Assembly (NCBI RefSeq): GCF_032452875.1
Contig: NC_083869.1
Span: 126,424,001-126,488,000 of the forward strand
DNA from: Bos javanicus
Taxonomy: Eukaryota > Chordata > Mammalia > Artiodactyla > Bovidae
DNA: 64,000 bases
Direction of reading: 5' to 3'
The notes beneath the pieces were generated by a model, which was not told the DNA's origin, did not search any database, and worked only from the letters and a program-made list of their open reading frames with translations. Below, in pieces: positions 32,335-42,649 of this stretch. The stretch's first letter is position 1. Each line of letters begins with the position of its first letter. Position numbers and translations under genes: made by a program.

Positions 32335-33079
32335 AGAACTAAAGAGCCTCTTGATGAAAGTGAAAAAGGAGAGTGAAAAAGTTGGCTTAAAGCTCAACAT
32401 TTAGAAAACTAAGATCATGGCATCTGGTCCCATCACTTCATGGCAAATAGATGGGGAAACAGTGGAAACAGTGTCAGACTTTATTTTTCTGGGCTCCAGA
32501 ATCACTGCAGATGATGATTACAGCCATGAAATGAAAAGACGCTTACTCCTTGGAAGGAAAGTTATGACCAACCTAGATAGCATATTCAAAAGCAGAGACA
32601 TTACTTTGCCAACAAAGGTCTGTCTAGTCAAGGCTATGGTTTTTCCATTGGTCATGTATGGATGTGAGAGTTGGACTGGAAAGAAAGCTGAGCGCCCAAG
32701 AATTGATGCTTTTGAACTGTGGTGTTGGAGAAGACTCTTGAGAGTCCCTTGGACTGCAAGCAGATCCAACCAGTCCATCCTAAAGGAGATCAGTCCTGGG
32801 TGTTCATTGGAAGGACTGATGCTGAAGCTGAAACTCCAATACTTTGGCCACCTGATGTGAAGAGCTGACTCATTGGAAAAGACCCTGATGCTGGGAAAGA
32901 TTGAGGGCAGGAAGAGAATGGGAACTACAGAGGATGAGATGGTGGGATGGCATCACCCACTCAATGGACATGGGTTTGGGTGGACTTCGGGAGTTGGTGA
33001 TGGACAGGGAGGCCTCGTGTGCTGCGGTTCATGGGGTCACAAAGAGTAGAACACGACTGAGTGACTGAACTGAACTGAA
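32335..33079 (+). mobile_element. BovB LINE 3' part
   Basis: Starts just after the YADD region ('gaactaaagagcctcttgatg') and ends in 'gactgaactgaactgaa'. The C-terminal RT coding region (W-C-W-R-R-L-L-R-V-P-W motif) is open for 147 codons (32,417-32,860), then disrupted. Confidence 0.95.
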
Positions 33080-33482
33080 TACATTTTCACGTGTAATTTC
33101 TTCATTTTACTCATGAAAGACTATGTTCTTGGGGTTCTTACAATTTAACTTCTGAATCTGTTAGAAGTAGAATAGAATTGAGCTGAAAACCTAGTTACAC
33201 TATAATATAGCACCACCCCTATGAAAGGTATCAGTCCGCAAACCAGAACGTTAACAGCAAAGTTGCAGTAACTGGAAGCAGGAGTCCAGCAGAAACATTC
33301 AGAGTAGCAGACTAAAGCTAAAGCTTATAAAATCACTGTAGAAATGTAAATTTGAATAATAAAGTTCAAATGCAATGCATCCTTAATTGATCTAAAAGTA
33401 TTTAGATTTAAGTTATATGTTTAATCTCAACTGCAATTGATTTTCTTTGGCGGTGGGGTAGGTAAGAGTTTTGACTCTGTCT
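33080..33482. other. unassigned
   Basis: About 400 bp, AT-rich, no recognised repeat or exon. Confidence 0.4.
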
Positions 33483-33492
33483 AACCTAAATA

Positions 33493-33734
33493 CTCTTGCC
33501 TGGAAAATCCCATGGACAGAGGAGCCTGGTAGGCTGCAGTCCATGGGGTCGCAAAGAGTCGGACACCACTGAGCAACTTCACTTTCACTTTCATGCATTG
33601 GAGAAGGAAACGGCAACCCACTCCAGTGTTCTTGCCTGGAGAATCCCAGGGACAGGGGAGCCTGGTGGGCTGCCGTCTATGGGGTCGCACAGAGTCGGAC
33701 ACGACTGATGCGACTTAGCAGCAGCAGCAGCAGC
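33493..33734 (+). mobile_element. BOV-A2 SINE, 5'-truncated, with TSD
   Basis: Begins at 'ctcttgcctggaaaatccc' (start of unit 1 missing), second unit complete, six AGC units. Exact TSD 'aacctaaata' at 33,483-33,492 and 33,735-33,744. Confidence 0.95.
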
Positions 33735-33828
33735 AACCTAAATAAAAGGATTTGATTTCCAAAGTTTGAATTCCACTGCAAACTAGATTTTTCTTCTCTA
33801 CCACTGGTATTCCTTAAAACTCCCCATC

Positions 33829-33953
33829 AGAGAATTCCCTGGTTCAGTGGTTAGGACTCTGTGCTTCCACTGAGGGAGCATGGTTCGATCCTTGGTTGGG
33901 GAACTAAGATCCTGCATGCTGCATAGTGAGGCCAAAAAAAAAAATTAAAAAAA
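33829..33953 (+). mobile_element. short CHR-type SINE
   Basis: 'gagaattccctggttcagtgg', B-box 'ggttcgatcc', 'ggggaactaagatcctgc', A-rich tail. Confidence 0.88.
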
Positions 33954-34685
33954 TCTTCACCAAATCTGTGTCCATAATCATGTGCTTAAGTACAACACTG
34001 TTTTATCTTTCCTGAAATAAAAGCTACATTTATGAACACTCATGCAAAATTAAACAGCATATAATTCCTAAGGCCTTCCTAGCTTTCTTCACAATTTAAA
34101 ATCTGGAGACCTGGATATTCTTACACTTGCATTTTTCTTTCCTACCATTCCTATAATCTCATTTTTCAATATTGAACTATCGTTATTCATATTCCCATTA
34201 AATCACTGCCCACTCCTGATCTTTTCTATTTAAATGCTTCTTGGCTCTCCAGAACCTGAGAACTGCACATGAACATGGGGGAAATTTCTTGGAAACCTCA
34301 AATCAATATAACTTAAGTGATTAAAAAAAAAAAAAATCAACCTAGAAATAACAACGAATTTTTACTGATTTGAGCCTATGGTAGAGAATTTTATCTCCAC
34401 TTACATTGCTTCTTAAGAACAGCCCTCCCTAGCTTGTCAACTTTATCTCTCACAAAAGACCTAATACAGTGCTTTACGCATAGAAAACATTTATTTACTG
34501 AACAAATGTTCAGAAAGTTTATCATGCAACATTCAGTCAACTTAAAAAACTGCCTTGAAACAATCTGGACTGGTTCTTCAGACCATCATTATGCTTAGAA
34601 GACATCAGTCCAATAAGTAATTTAGAAATACTTGCAATAGAAGGAAATAGTGATAAAACAGTCATTTAAAAGAAAGTCCCACCAG
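33954..34685. other. unassigned, with an L2-like end
   Basis: 34,420-34,515 ('cctaatacagtgctttacgc', 'catttatttactgaacaaatg') resembles an L2 3' terminus on the plus strand. The rest is unrecognised AT-rich DNA. Confidence 0.4.
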
Positions 34686-35010
34686 TGACTTTTCTGGTGG
34701 CTCAATGGACAAGAATCTGCCTGCCAATGCAGGGGGCCAATGCAGGGTACATGTATTCCATCCCCAGTCCAAGAAGATCCCACACACCACAGAGCAACTT
34801 AGCTCATGCACCACAACTACTGAGCCCGTGTGCTGCAACTACTGAAGCCCAAGCACCTAAATTCTGTGCTCTGAAACAAGAGAAGCCACCACAATAAGTC
34901 TGCACATGTCAACAAAGAGTAGCTCCTGCATGCAGCAACTAGAGAAAGCCACCAGCAAGGAAGACCCAGCATAGCCAATAAAGAAAATAAATTAACAAAA
35001 CAAAACAGAC
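34686..35010 (+). mobile_element. CHR-type SINE (long form)
   Basis: Head 'gacttttctggtggctcaatgg', a small internal duplication ('ccaatgcaggg' twice, 34,722-34,748), body with 'caactactgagcccgtgtg', tail 'aataaattaac'. Confidence 0.9.
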
Positions 35011-35303
35011 CCATATTTACAATGCTTGGAATGAGAATCTCAAAACATTTGAATCTGAAATAATGAATCTCTTGATATACATAAAATTACACAAGTCTTT
35101 TCCTTTAATTTCCACTTACAGCTTTAAAGTTTGTGATACGCAAAAAGTTTAGAGACGCAGTGCCTCAAGATTCTCTATGACGTCTTTTGCAAACCTCTCA
35201 CCTACTGGAGATAACTTTTAACTGGAGCTGAAGCCCAGGGAAGAATTGACTTTAGGGATTAAGGTGTGGAATTTAGGAATAATAATCAACCATACTAACA
35301 AAG

Positions 35304-35505
35304 CGGTTCTGTGGTGTCTAAGAAGGTAAACACTGCCTGAAATACAGGAGACCCAGGTTCAGTCCCTGGGTGCGGAAGATCCCCTGGCGGAGGAAATGGG
35401 AACGCACTCCAGTATTCTCGCCTGGAGAATCCCATGAACTAGAGGAGCCTGGGCTACAGTCCACGGGGTTGCAAACAGTCGGACGTGACTGTGCGATTAA
35501 CACTG
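35304..35505 (+). mobile_element. Bov-tA SINE with perfect TSD
   Basis: Head 'ggttctgtggtgtctaag' is diverged; the body is clear. TSD 'atactaacaaa' at 35,292-35,302 and 35,506-35,516 is exact. Confidence 0.93.
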
Positions 35506-35516
35506 ATACTAACAAA

Positions 35517-35942
35517 AAGGAAAAGTTTGTTGTTGTTGTTGTTACTGGGAGACAAATTATGTCAAAATGTTTTCAAAACCAAAAACATGATCTCAAATTG
35601 GGGAAGGAATACGAGAATTACAACATCTAAGAGAAAATATTACACAGTGCTTTTAAAAACGACTTCACATTGAATAAATAGCCTATACATAACCTCTAAA
35701 GTCACCAATTGACTCTTTTTCTAATTTAGAGGTCGCTACATAGTTGATTTGGGATAAATTGTTTCTATGGTGTTTGCCAACTGGGCTCGATGGTTTGGCC
35801 TGAAGGATTGAGGGTGCCAAAAGACTGGGACTGGCTTTCCAAGGTTGCTTAAATTGTAGCAAGTCAAGGGTTTCTCTTTCCAAAGCCAGTTACAGTGTTT
35901 GCTTTTGGGGACAACTCAAAAGGAGCCTTTTCATACTGTACA
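35517..35942. other. unassigned, with short (TTG)n
   Basis: A GTT/TTG repeat at 35,526-35,541 follows the SINE tail. The remainder is unrecognised. Confidence 0.4.
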
Positions 35943-36150
35943 TGGGAGTCTCCTGGCAAGAATACTGGCGTGGTTTGCCATTCCCTCCTCCACCGGACCA
36001 CATTCTGTCAGGTAGTTAGAGAGCGTCACCCACTCAATGGATAGGAGTTTGAGAAAACTCCGGAGATAGTTAAACGACTTAGCAGCCTGACGTGCTACGG
36101 GCCACCGGGTCAGAGAGTCGTACACGACTTAGCGACTGTACAACAACAAG
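35943..36150. mobile_element. Bov-A fragment (reverse) joined to old BovB 3' end (plus)
   Basis: 35,943-36,000 reads as reverse Bov-A ('tggcaagaatactggcgtgg'). 36,026-36,150 reads as a plus-strand BovB end ('gagtttgagaaaactccgg', 'gcctgacgtgctac', 'gagagtcgtacacgac', 'gactgtacaacaacaagg'). Both are diverged. This is the last ruminant repeat before the CpG island. A MIR scrap follows at about 36,190-36,215. Confidence 0.75.
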
Positions 36151-36423
36151 GAGCCTTTAGAGTCCAGCTCGTCGGAGCTCTGGACTTTAACTTCCTCATC
36201 TGTAAAATGGAGCAGCCATCGCCTGCAGGAGGAATACAAGGTACTACCCAGAGCCCCACCAACATGAACGCAGCCATCCAGTTAGGGCTGGGAGGAGGCG
36301 GCGCCGAAAGGAGCAAGAACAGGGTAGTTTGCAGGAAGTGCTTAAGGGTTGGGAGGGGAGATAGAAGGCGGAGGCGGGAATGTGAAAGCTGAGCCCTAGC
36401 TGCAGAGTTCGTACCGAAGCTCA

Positions 36424-36454
36424 GGGGAGGCGGGGCGAAGCTGGGGTGAAGGGG
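36424..36454 (+). promoter_or_regulatory. G-quadruplex motif
   Basis: Four runs of four G (36,424-27; 36,432-35; 36,443-46; 36,451-54) separated by loops of 4, 7 and 4 bases. This meets the usual folding pattern. It sits in the left part of the CpG island. Confidence 0.8.
36429..36436 (+). promoter_or_regulatory. GC box (Sp1/KLF-type)
   Basis: 'ggcggggc' matches the GC-box core and overlaps the G-quadruplex motif. Confidence 0.5.
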
Positions 36455-36577
36455 TTAGTCAGTCGACGGGCAAGATGGGCCACCTCCCCCGAAAAGAGAG
36501 GGCTGGGTGCGGGGGGAAGCTCTGAGGTGGCGGCTGAGGAACGCGGGGGGAGGGGGGAAGAGAACGCGCTCAAGAAA

Positions 36578-36585
36578 GGGGCGGG
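36578..36585 (+). promoter_or_regulatory. GC box (Sp1/KLF-type)
   Basis: 'ggggcggg' is an exact GC-box core. Confidence 0.5.
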
Positions 36586-36604
36586 AAGCGCGTGCCCACC
36601 GCAC

Positions 36605-36612
36605 GCATGCGC
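36605..36612. promoter_or_regulatory. NRF1-like site
   Basis: 'gcatgcgc' in the context 'acgcatgcgcg' matches the NRF1 palindrome at 9 of 10 core positions. NRF1 sites are common in CpG-island promoters. Confidence 0.5.
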
Positions 36613-36745
36613 GCGCCTAGCTCCTCCAGGTCTCGGGCCTGGGTTTCTGACCGCGCGCCCAGCGCCGACGGTGCGGACGTTACTGGAGGAGGAGCCACAC
36701 GATCCCTCCCCGCCGGGACCTGAAGGTCCTGCAGCGCATTTCTCG

Positions 36746-36764
36746 AAGTGGCGAGTCGCCACTT
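36746..36764. repeat. perfect 9-bp inverted repeat in the CpG island
   Basis: 'aagtggcga' and 'tcgccactt' are exact complements around a single G. It could be a palindromic protein-binding site or chance. Confidence 0.85.
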
Positions 36765-36892
36765 GTTTCTTCACTAGGCATTTAGGAAGCAGAGAAAGGG
36801 AACACGTTTCTGCCTCTTCTTTTTTCGTTCCCCTCCCCCAAGAAGAGTGGGGAGGGAGGTCCTAGGCGTGTCAGGGAGAGTCCGCTCCGGGT

Positions 36893-36900
36893 TTTCCCGC
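36893..36900 (+). promoter_or_regulatory. E2F-like site
   Basis: 'tttcccgc' is an exact E2F-type consensus (TTTSSCGC). Confidence 0.45.
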
Positions 36901-37540
36901 CCACTTTAACTCTGTGAGCGCTTCGACCGCGCGGCGCTTCACTCCACCCGGCGCGTCCGAGCCCTCCGCCGGAACTCGTTCCGCCTCCACTACACATATT
37001 TCTCCAGGAATGGAAAGTGGGACCTCCGACCTCTTTCCCAGAGCTCCCCAGGCCAGAGGGCTGTTCCCAATCTTTTCGGAGTTCCAACTCCCGACAGCAT
37101 CTGGCAGCTAGAATTCTCTGAATCAGGTCGCTCTCAGGGACTACTTGACGTCTCCGTGCGCTCGGTGGTGCGACCGCGCTCTGAGCTCTTCCTGGAAACT
37201 CCCGCCTCGGGGAGCCAGGAGAGCCCGGCCGGGGGGAGGGGAGCGGAGGGGACGCACACGCCCCCTGTCCCGGGGGAGGGCTCCGCACCCCCGCCCTCCT
37301 CCCCGCGGGCAGGGGAGGGAAGGCAAGGCTAGGCAAGGCGCGAGAGGGGGAGGGGAGAGCGCGGGGCACGGAAACGGGGTGGGGGGGCAGCTTCCCGCCC
37401 CACCCCCTGTCTGGAGAACAACGGGTTCCCGCTGCTGCCCCCTGCCGCCCACAGCGCCCCGCACCCCGCGCTCCTGCCCGGCCCCGAGAGGGGCGTCGGG
37501 GGAGCTGCAGCTGCCGGGGCCGTGGGAACCCGAGCCGACG

Positions 37541-37548
37541 CTTATAAG
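37541..37548. promoter_or_regulatory. TATA-like palindrome
   Basis: 'cttataag' lies where GC content drops. It is symmetrical, so it gives no direction. It could position a start site or be incidental. Confidence 0.3.
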
Positions 37549-37560
37549 AACTGACCGGTT

Positions 37561-39254
37561 TCCTGTCAGAAAACTTCCAGTTACTTTAGAGAAGCCCGTT
37601 GGGCCAGCTTGGTCCCAGGCGGAGTTGGCCACATTTCACTACAGCCCGGTGACCTCCCTTCTACTTTAAAACAACGGGGAATAAGCTTCGGGGAAGCAGT
37701 CGGTTCATAAAACCAAGAGCAACACCACGTTGCACCGCTCTGACTCAAAGGAAATTAAACAAAATACTGATTGTGGGGAATTTTTAAAGGGCTACTAACA
37801 GAAGGAACTCGGGTTTTTCAAGTGAAAGCTTTTTCCCCCCTCTGTATGTACACAAAGATTTAAAGTCATGAGAATTTATTACAGCAGTACATCTGCTTGT
37901 AAGCGTACAGGAGTTTGTGGTTTAAAAAAACCTTAGTGAACTTTTTGAAAGAGAGGCGTTTGTTTCTGAATCCAACAGGAAAAAAACCAATTCGAAAAAG
38001 CTTGAAAAAGTTCAATTAGAATAGCAGCCACATTTCAACATTTCCCAGATTTTGCAATATTAAACTGTGAAGGTTTGTGCCAAATTTTAAGGCAAGAATT
38101 CTTACTGCCAAATTACAAATTTCTCAAAATGAGGGGTGTTCAACCAAATTGCTGCCAGACCCCATGAACAGGCACTAACAGCACTGCTATAATTACACCT
38201 TATTATCTCCCTCGCAGCCTTACTTGATTCACTGCCTGATAAAATCCTATTCCGGGTGTCACTAGCTGGCCTTTTTCTGGGGCTGAACAATCACACTTCA
38301 CCCATGCCTCAGTTCCTCCAACGCCTCTTTAGCTGTGTAACCCATCGCTTTCTATTCCATTCTTCACAGTACATCTCTTCCAAAAATGCAGCCCAATCAG
38401 ATAGATTCTTTTCACCCTAGCTTCCCTAGAGACTAAGAAATGAAGAAGATGAAAACAAATTTATCAGAGATACTCACAAGAAAAATTTCTTCTTTGAAGA
38501 AAAGGATTTAGGCCAAGAAACTAAATTTGTTGTTTATCTAGAGCCCCCTACGGGGATTTAGCATAGTGGGTTGAATGCAGTTAAACCAGCTTAATCACTT
38601 TCTTTGTTCTGGGCTCTTTGCATTTATTTAATGTTGTATTTTAACATGATTTGACACAAACTAAACTAATTTCTTCTGTTAGTGTAGTCTACACTGTAGA
38701 CCATACAACATGACCAAACGTAACTTTCTGTGGAACCTTTGACTTTTTGTAGAATTCTGTGCTAAACTGCTATATGACCAAGACTAAAAAGGGGGGTTGG
38801 GGGGAGGGGTGGGCAGGAAGTCGTGTGTTCATTTTTTTTTTAATCCAGAGATTTTAAAAACACAAAAAGTTGACCATTATAAACCATTTAATTCTTTGGA
38901 AGATCTGTAGCTCCACAGCCCTTGATGAGATCTACATTTACTCATTTTTGAAAGTAGGTTGGTTGGTTTGTTTCAACCGGGAAAAAAGGAAGAGGGCATG
39001 CCAGATCTTCTGCCTGATAGATTATAATTCTTCTAGCCTTTACTCTCTCTTAAATAACAATTCTACCCTGCTTCTCCCCAGCCCCAGATTGAAGGGCATT
39101 CATTCACAAATGACTCTTGAGCTTCTTTCTGAGTGTCTGCTTCCTTATAAAGCCAAAACCTCAATACTAAGGCTCAGTGAATTAAGGTTTGTAAAGATGG
39201 ACGCAGAAAACCTAAGTACCTAGGAGGAATAATCTCTTTTCTGTTCTACCTTTA
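37561..39254. other. repeat-free, unassigned sequence beside the CpG island
   Basis: 1.7 kb with no recognisable transposable element and no exon I can support. It contains a strong G-quadruplex motif at 38,791-38,813. Absence of repeats next to a CpG island suggests 5' intron or upstream regulatory DNA. Confidence 0.5.
38791..38813 (+). promoter_or_regulatory. G-quadruplex motif, very short loops
   Basis: G6-TT-G6-A-G4-T-G3: four runs with loops of 2, 1 and 1 bases, a pattern known to favour stable folding. It lies 1.2 kb right of the CpG island. Confidence 0.82.
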
Positions 39255-39485
39255 TTTTCCAGGAATAATAATATTTGTCCTTTACTATGTGTGAGATAGG
39301 CACTTCTAAGCTCTTCATATGAACTAACTCCTTACTGCAGGCCTATGAGAAGTGGGTACAATTGTTGCTATTATTTTACAGAGGATGAAATTGAGACAAA
39401 GAAGTTAAGTAACTGGCACAACCCAGGCTGGAACCTACAGAACTAGGTTTTAAACCCAGACTGTTTCCATTGTGCTTCTCATCAC
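39255..39485 (-). mobile_element. MIR SINE, reverse, nearly full length
   Basis: 'cctttactatgtgtgagatagg', 'ctatgagaagtgggtacaattg', 'ttacagaggatgaaattgag', 'gttaagtaactggcac', 'cccagactgtttcc' follow reverse MIR order. Confidence 0.75.
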
Positions 39486-40059
39486 CCAAGCTGGTTGTCA
39501 GTTTGACTGTCCATAAAATGAAAAGTCATCATTCATTAATTCACCATCTTTTGTCTTCAGAATGTCCCCTGTATGACCAAGTCTAGGGTTATGCTTTTTC
39601 CTCTGGAACTCCAGTAAAGTGAAATCTGTTGAGATCTGCTTAGGAAAAGCATTCCCAAATCAGATTACTCTCCTGGAAGCTAGCCTCAAACTGTCAGCAT
39701 ATGCATTGTAAATGTTAACCGGGACAGACACATCCAACCTCACCAGATTCAGAAAGAAGCAAGATGGTTAAAAGTGATTTGGATTCTCTGATGTTGAAAT
39801 AGGTAGAAACCAGGAGATGAAGTGGGAAGAGATAAGGTGATAGAAGCTGAGAGAAAATAAATGTAACATATGTGCACAGGGAGAGATCAGTCTGACAGAG
39901 CAAAGAATGAGGATCAAGGTCATGCAGAAAAGAATTGAATCGTGTGCATGTGTTACAAGAGAACTAGAAAAGGAGCATAAACGTGAAAATCAAGTACAGA
40001 ACAAAGAAGGGTGGCGGGGTGTCAGGTTGGTTTTTTTCAGCAAGTGGGGCTTCAGATGA
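39486..40059. other. unassigned
   Basis: About 570 bp, no repeat or exon recognised. Confidence 0.4.
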
Positions 40060-40490
40060 ATTAAATACAATTTTAGGCTGGATTAATAGAAATACAGCAT
40101 CTGGAACAAGGAGAGAGCTCCACTTCATTCTATGTTAGACCTCATCTAGGTAACGTGCTCACTTTTAAAGGAATGTAATAAAGAGAGCAACCAACCAAGA
40201 TGGTGAGGAGACTTGAAATCCAGGCTTAGTAGGAAGAGTTGAAGAATTCATAAGTGATGGTAGAGCCATCTTGAAATACCTGAAGAGCTATTGTGTGAAA
40301 AAAAGAATTAAGACTTGTCCTGAGAGGCTCTAAGATTCTAAAACTGATGATTTAGGAGCTTTAGAGACACACACTAGCTCAGAATATGGAAGAAGTCACG
40401 CAAATATGAAATAGATTGTCTTAGAATGTAACAAGCTCCACATCCATCACTAGAAGTATTCAAAATATATGTGGAGGCTGGACCATGTAG
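40060..40490 (+). mobile_element. L3/CR1-type ancient LINE 3' region
   Basis: Order 'ggtgaggagacttgaaatcc', 'cttgaaatacctgaagagc', 'aagacttgtcctgagaggc', 'aatgtaacaagctccacatcc', 'agaagtattcaaaatatatg' matches the C-terminal and 3' region of CR1/L3 LINEs. Highly diverged. Confidence 0.6.
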
Positions 40491-41344
40491 TATTGAGGTG
40501 CCTTTCATCCTTGCTGCCATTCACCTGGTCACTGTAAAAAAGGGGGAAAACAATATTACATACTTCAGTAGTTTGTTGAAAAACACTTAGCACATAGTGA
40601 TGTGAAAGCACTCACTAAAAGTCAGCTGATAATAACATCCCTGAAGTTCTAAGAGCCAGGATTTCTAAATTTATCAGTGGGCGACTATTTAAGAGTTGTG
40701 TTTATAGATCACTTCTTTAGCATTATCAATACTATCCTGAATGGTGGCTTGGGTATCAGTTGGCACCTTTAGGAGATTTTGGTGCAACTAAAACTTATTT
40801 AGTAACACCCAGGGAGCAGGATGGTGAATTCTATACCGCCAGGATCTTAAAATTGAATTGTAGCATTACACTGCAGTCAATGCAGTAAGATAATGTGGGG
40901 TGACTGTAGGAAGGGTGGATAAAGTAAAATTAATAAAATCTGGCAGATGAGAGAAATCAAGCAGTACAGCTTTGTGTTGATGGTTGAAAAACAATAGCAG
41001 CTAGGTCAGCCTTAAATTTCACATGCAAGAGTCCGATGAGACGGCTCATTTTGAGCAAAATGTGTCATGAAGCCCATGAAACTGACTGGGAAAGCTGGAG
41101 ACAGAAACAAAGACAAGCCCACCAGCGAGCTGGTTACTTGCTTACCCCAGGAAAGCAGTATGGTAAAGATGAGGCTATTTCATGGAGAATAAGGCTCATC
41201 TCAGCTACATCTTCAAACAAATAAACATACATGACCGTTAAAAGGTTCAATGAAGCTGTCTTAGCAATCAGACTTATTTAGATTCTTTTTCCTCCTACCA
41301 AAAGGGGAAAATGGAAAGGAGACAAGACTGCTGTGGAGTAGGGC
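40491..41344. other. unassigned, repeat-free
   Basis: About 850 bp with no recognised element. No exon supported. Confidence 0.4.
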
Positions 41345-41545
41345 AAAACTAGGACTAGAAACTCAGCTCTGCCTCTGCTAGAGGAGCAACTAGAGCAAAT
41401 GACTTTACCTTTCTAAGCCATAGTTTTCTTCTCTGTAGAATGGAAATAATAATAACATCCACCTCATGGCATTGTTGTTGAGGGTTATATAATTACATGT
41501 AAAATATAGTTAGGACAATGCCTGACACAGAGTGCCTAATATATT
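41345..41545 (+). mobile_element. MIR SINE
   Basis: 'gaaactcagctctgcctctgc', 'atgactttacctttctaagcc', 'ctgtagaatggaaataataat', 'caatgcctgacacagagtgc' follow MIR order. Confidence 0.78.
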
Positions 41546-42649
41546 AACAGAATAAATTTTATTGGGGAAGCAGGGAAAAAAGTGTGACCATATTAATATC
41601 TGTGATACAGATTCTGCCATGTAGAGATAGTGATATTATACAAAGGGAATGAAGAGCCACGACCACTGCATAACCGTCCCATCTTAGGTGGTCACTAAAG
41701 GGCATAAAACTTACAATTTGTGTAACTTACAGGAGAAAGTCAGCTGAAATGGAATTGCAAGTGTCCTTGCTCCAAATACAAGGTAAATGATTTCCTTCTC
41801 TCTCCTTTGGTTCTGTTTTTCTCTTCATGCTTTAATCATTTTGACACCAAGCTGTACAAAAGTAATTTAAAATTAACATGTCTGACACTTGGTAGCTAGC
41901 AGAACCTGATTCTGAACCCTGCCCCCTCTTCAGAGTAGCCAAAAGTCTTCTTTGATTGGCTACTGGTCCTGCAGCAGCTGATGAAGGGCCCAGGAAAACA
42001 CATCCAACAATTAATTTGCTAATTTAGTTTTCTGTTTAATTTGAAACCAGAAAATCCTCAGTCACCCAGGAGCTTGGCTCTCTGGCTTGCCTTCTGAAAC
42101 TTCTCTTTCAGTAGTGAGCAAAGAAACACAAAGGGAGAAGAAAGCTTACCTTCTTAGGTACATACCATACCGCCTGTGCCCTCCTATCTTCACAATGGTT
42201 TTCTATAGGATCACAGTTCACACCTCTTTTCACCAGGAGAATTGGGAGCAAAACATTCATACTCGGGGTAGGTAAAATGCTTCCTGAGTTACGGGGAATT
42301 TCCAGACCAATATATGTTCAGAATTTAGGGTTACAGACAGACCCAGATGGGCTTCTAGCGTTAGAAGTAAGGATTGCTTTAAATTGTAAAGTGGCTTTCA
42401 GGTTCCCTGGGAACTTTCTGGCTGATTTCAAAAGGAAGAGGCAAATTTATATCAGAGATTGAAAAGATTTGTATTAGAGGGTTGGGTGAGATGAAAGACA
42501 CAAGTTTCCCAGATTCCTCTGAAAGCTTGCCCTTGCTGGAAAGAATCTTAGAATTAAGAGGCAGAGAGGGAATATCCACCAGAACCCATTCCCTTTCTGC
42601 AACTCAGAGTGGATTTTGCTCAGCTGGCGGTTTGATTTTTACTCCCAGT
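41546..42649. other. unassigned, repeat-free
   Basis: 1.1 kb without recognised repeats. Splice-donor-like strings occur ('caaggtaaatg' near 41,778; 'gtaggtaaaatg' near 42,268), but without exon support I do not call exons. Confidence 0.4.

Larger units (their letters stand above)
36290..37560. promoter_or_regulatory. CpG island, probable promoter or first exon of an unidentified gene
   Basis: About 1.27 kb of strongly GC- and CpG-rich DNA in an otherwise AT-rich window, with no ruminant repeat in it. It carries GC boxes (36,429-36,436; 36,578-36,585), an NRF1-like core (36,605-36,612), an E2F-like site (36,893-36,900), a CRE half-site 'tgacgtct' (37,146-37,153), and a TATA-like palindrome at its right edge (37,541-37,548). 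Such islands in mammals usually mark promoters, often bidirectional. I cannot tell the strand, the start site or the gene. The open frames of 117-195 codons on both strands are expected from stop-poor GC-rich DNA and show no domain. Confidence 0.8.

Noticed and set aside
36446..37669. Long open frames (117-195 codons) on both strands of the CpG island
   Set aside because: GC-rich DNA has few stop codons. The frames overlap in several phases, are Pro/Arg/Gly-rich, and show no recognisable domain, so I do not call them genes.
41760..42275. Splice-donor-like strings near 41,778 and 42,268
   Set aside because: No matching acceptor with a pyrimidine tract and no domain-bearing open frame between them, so exon calls would be guesses.
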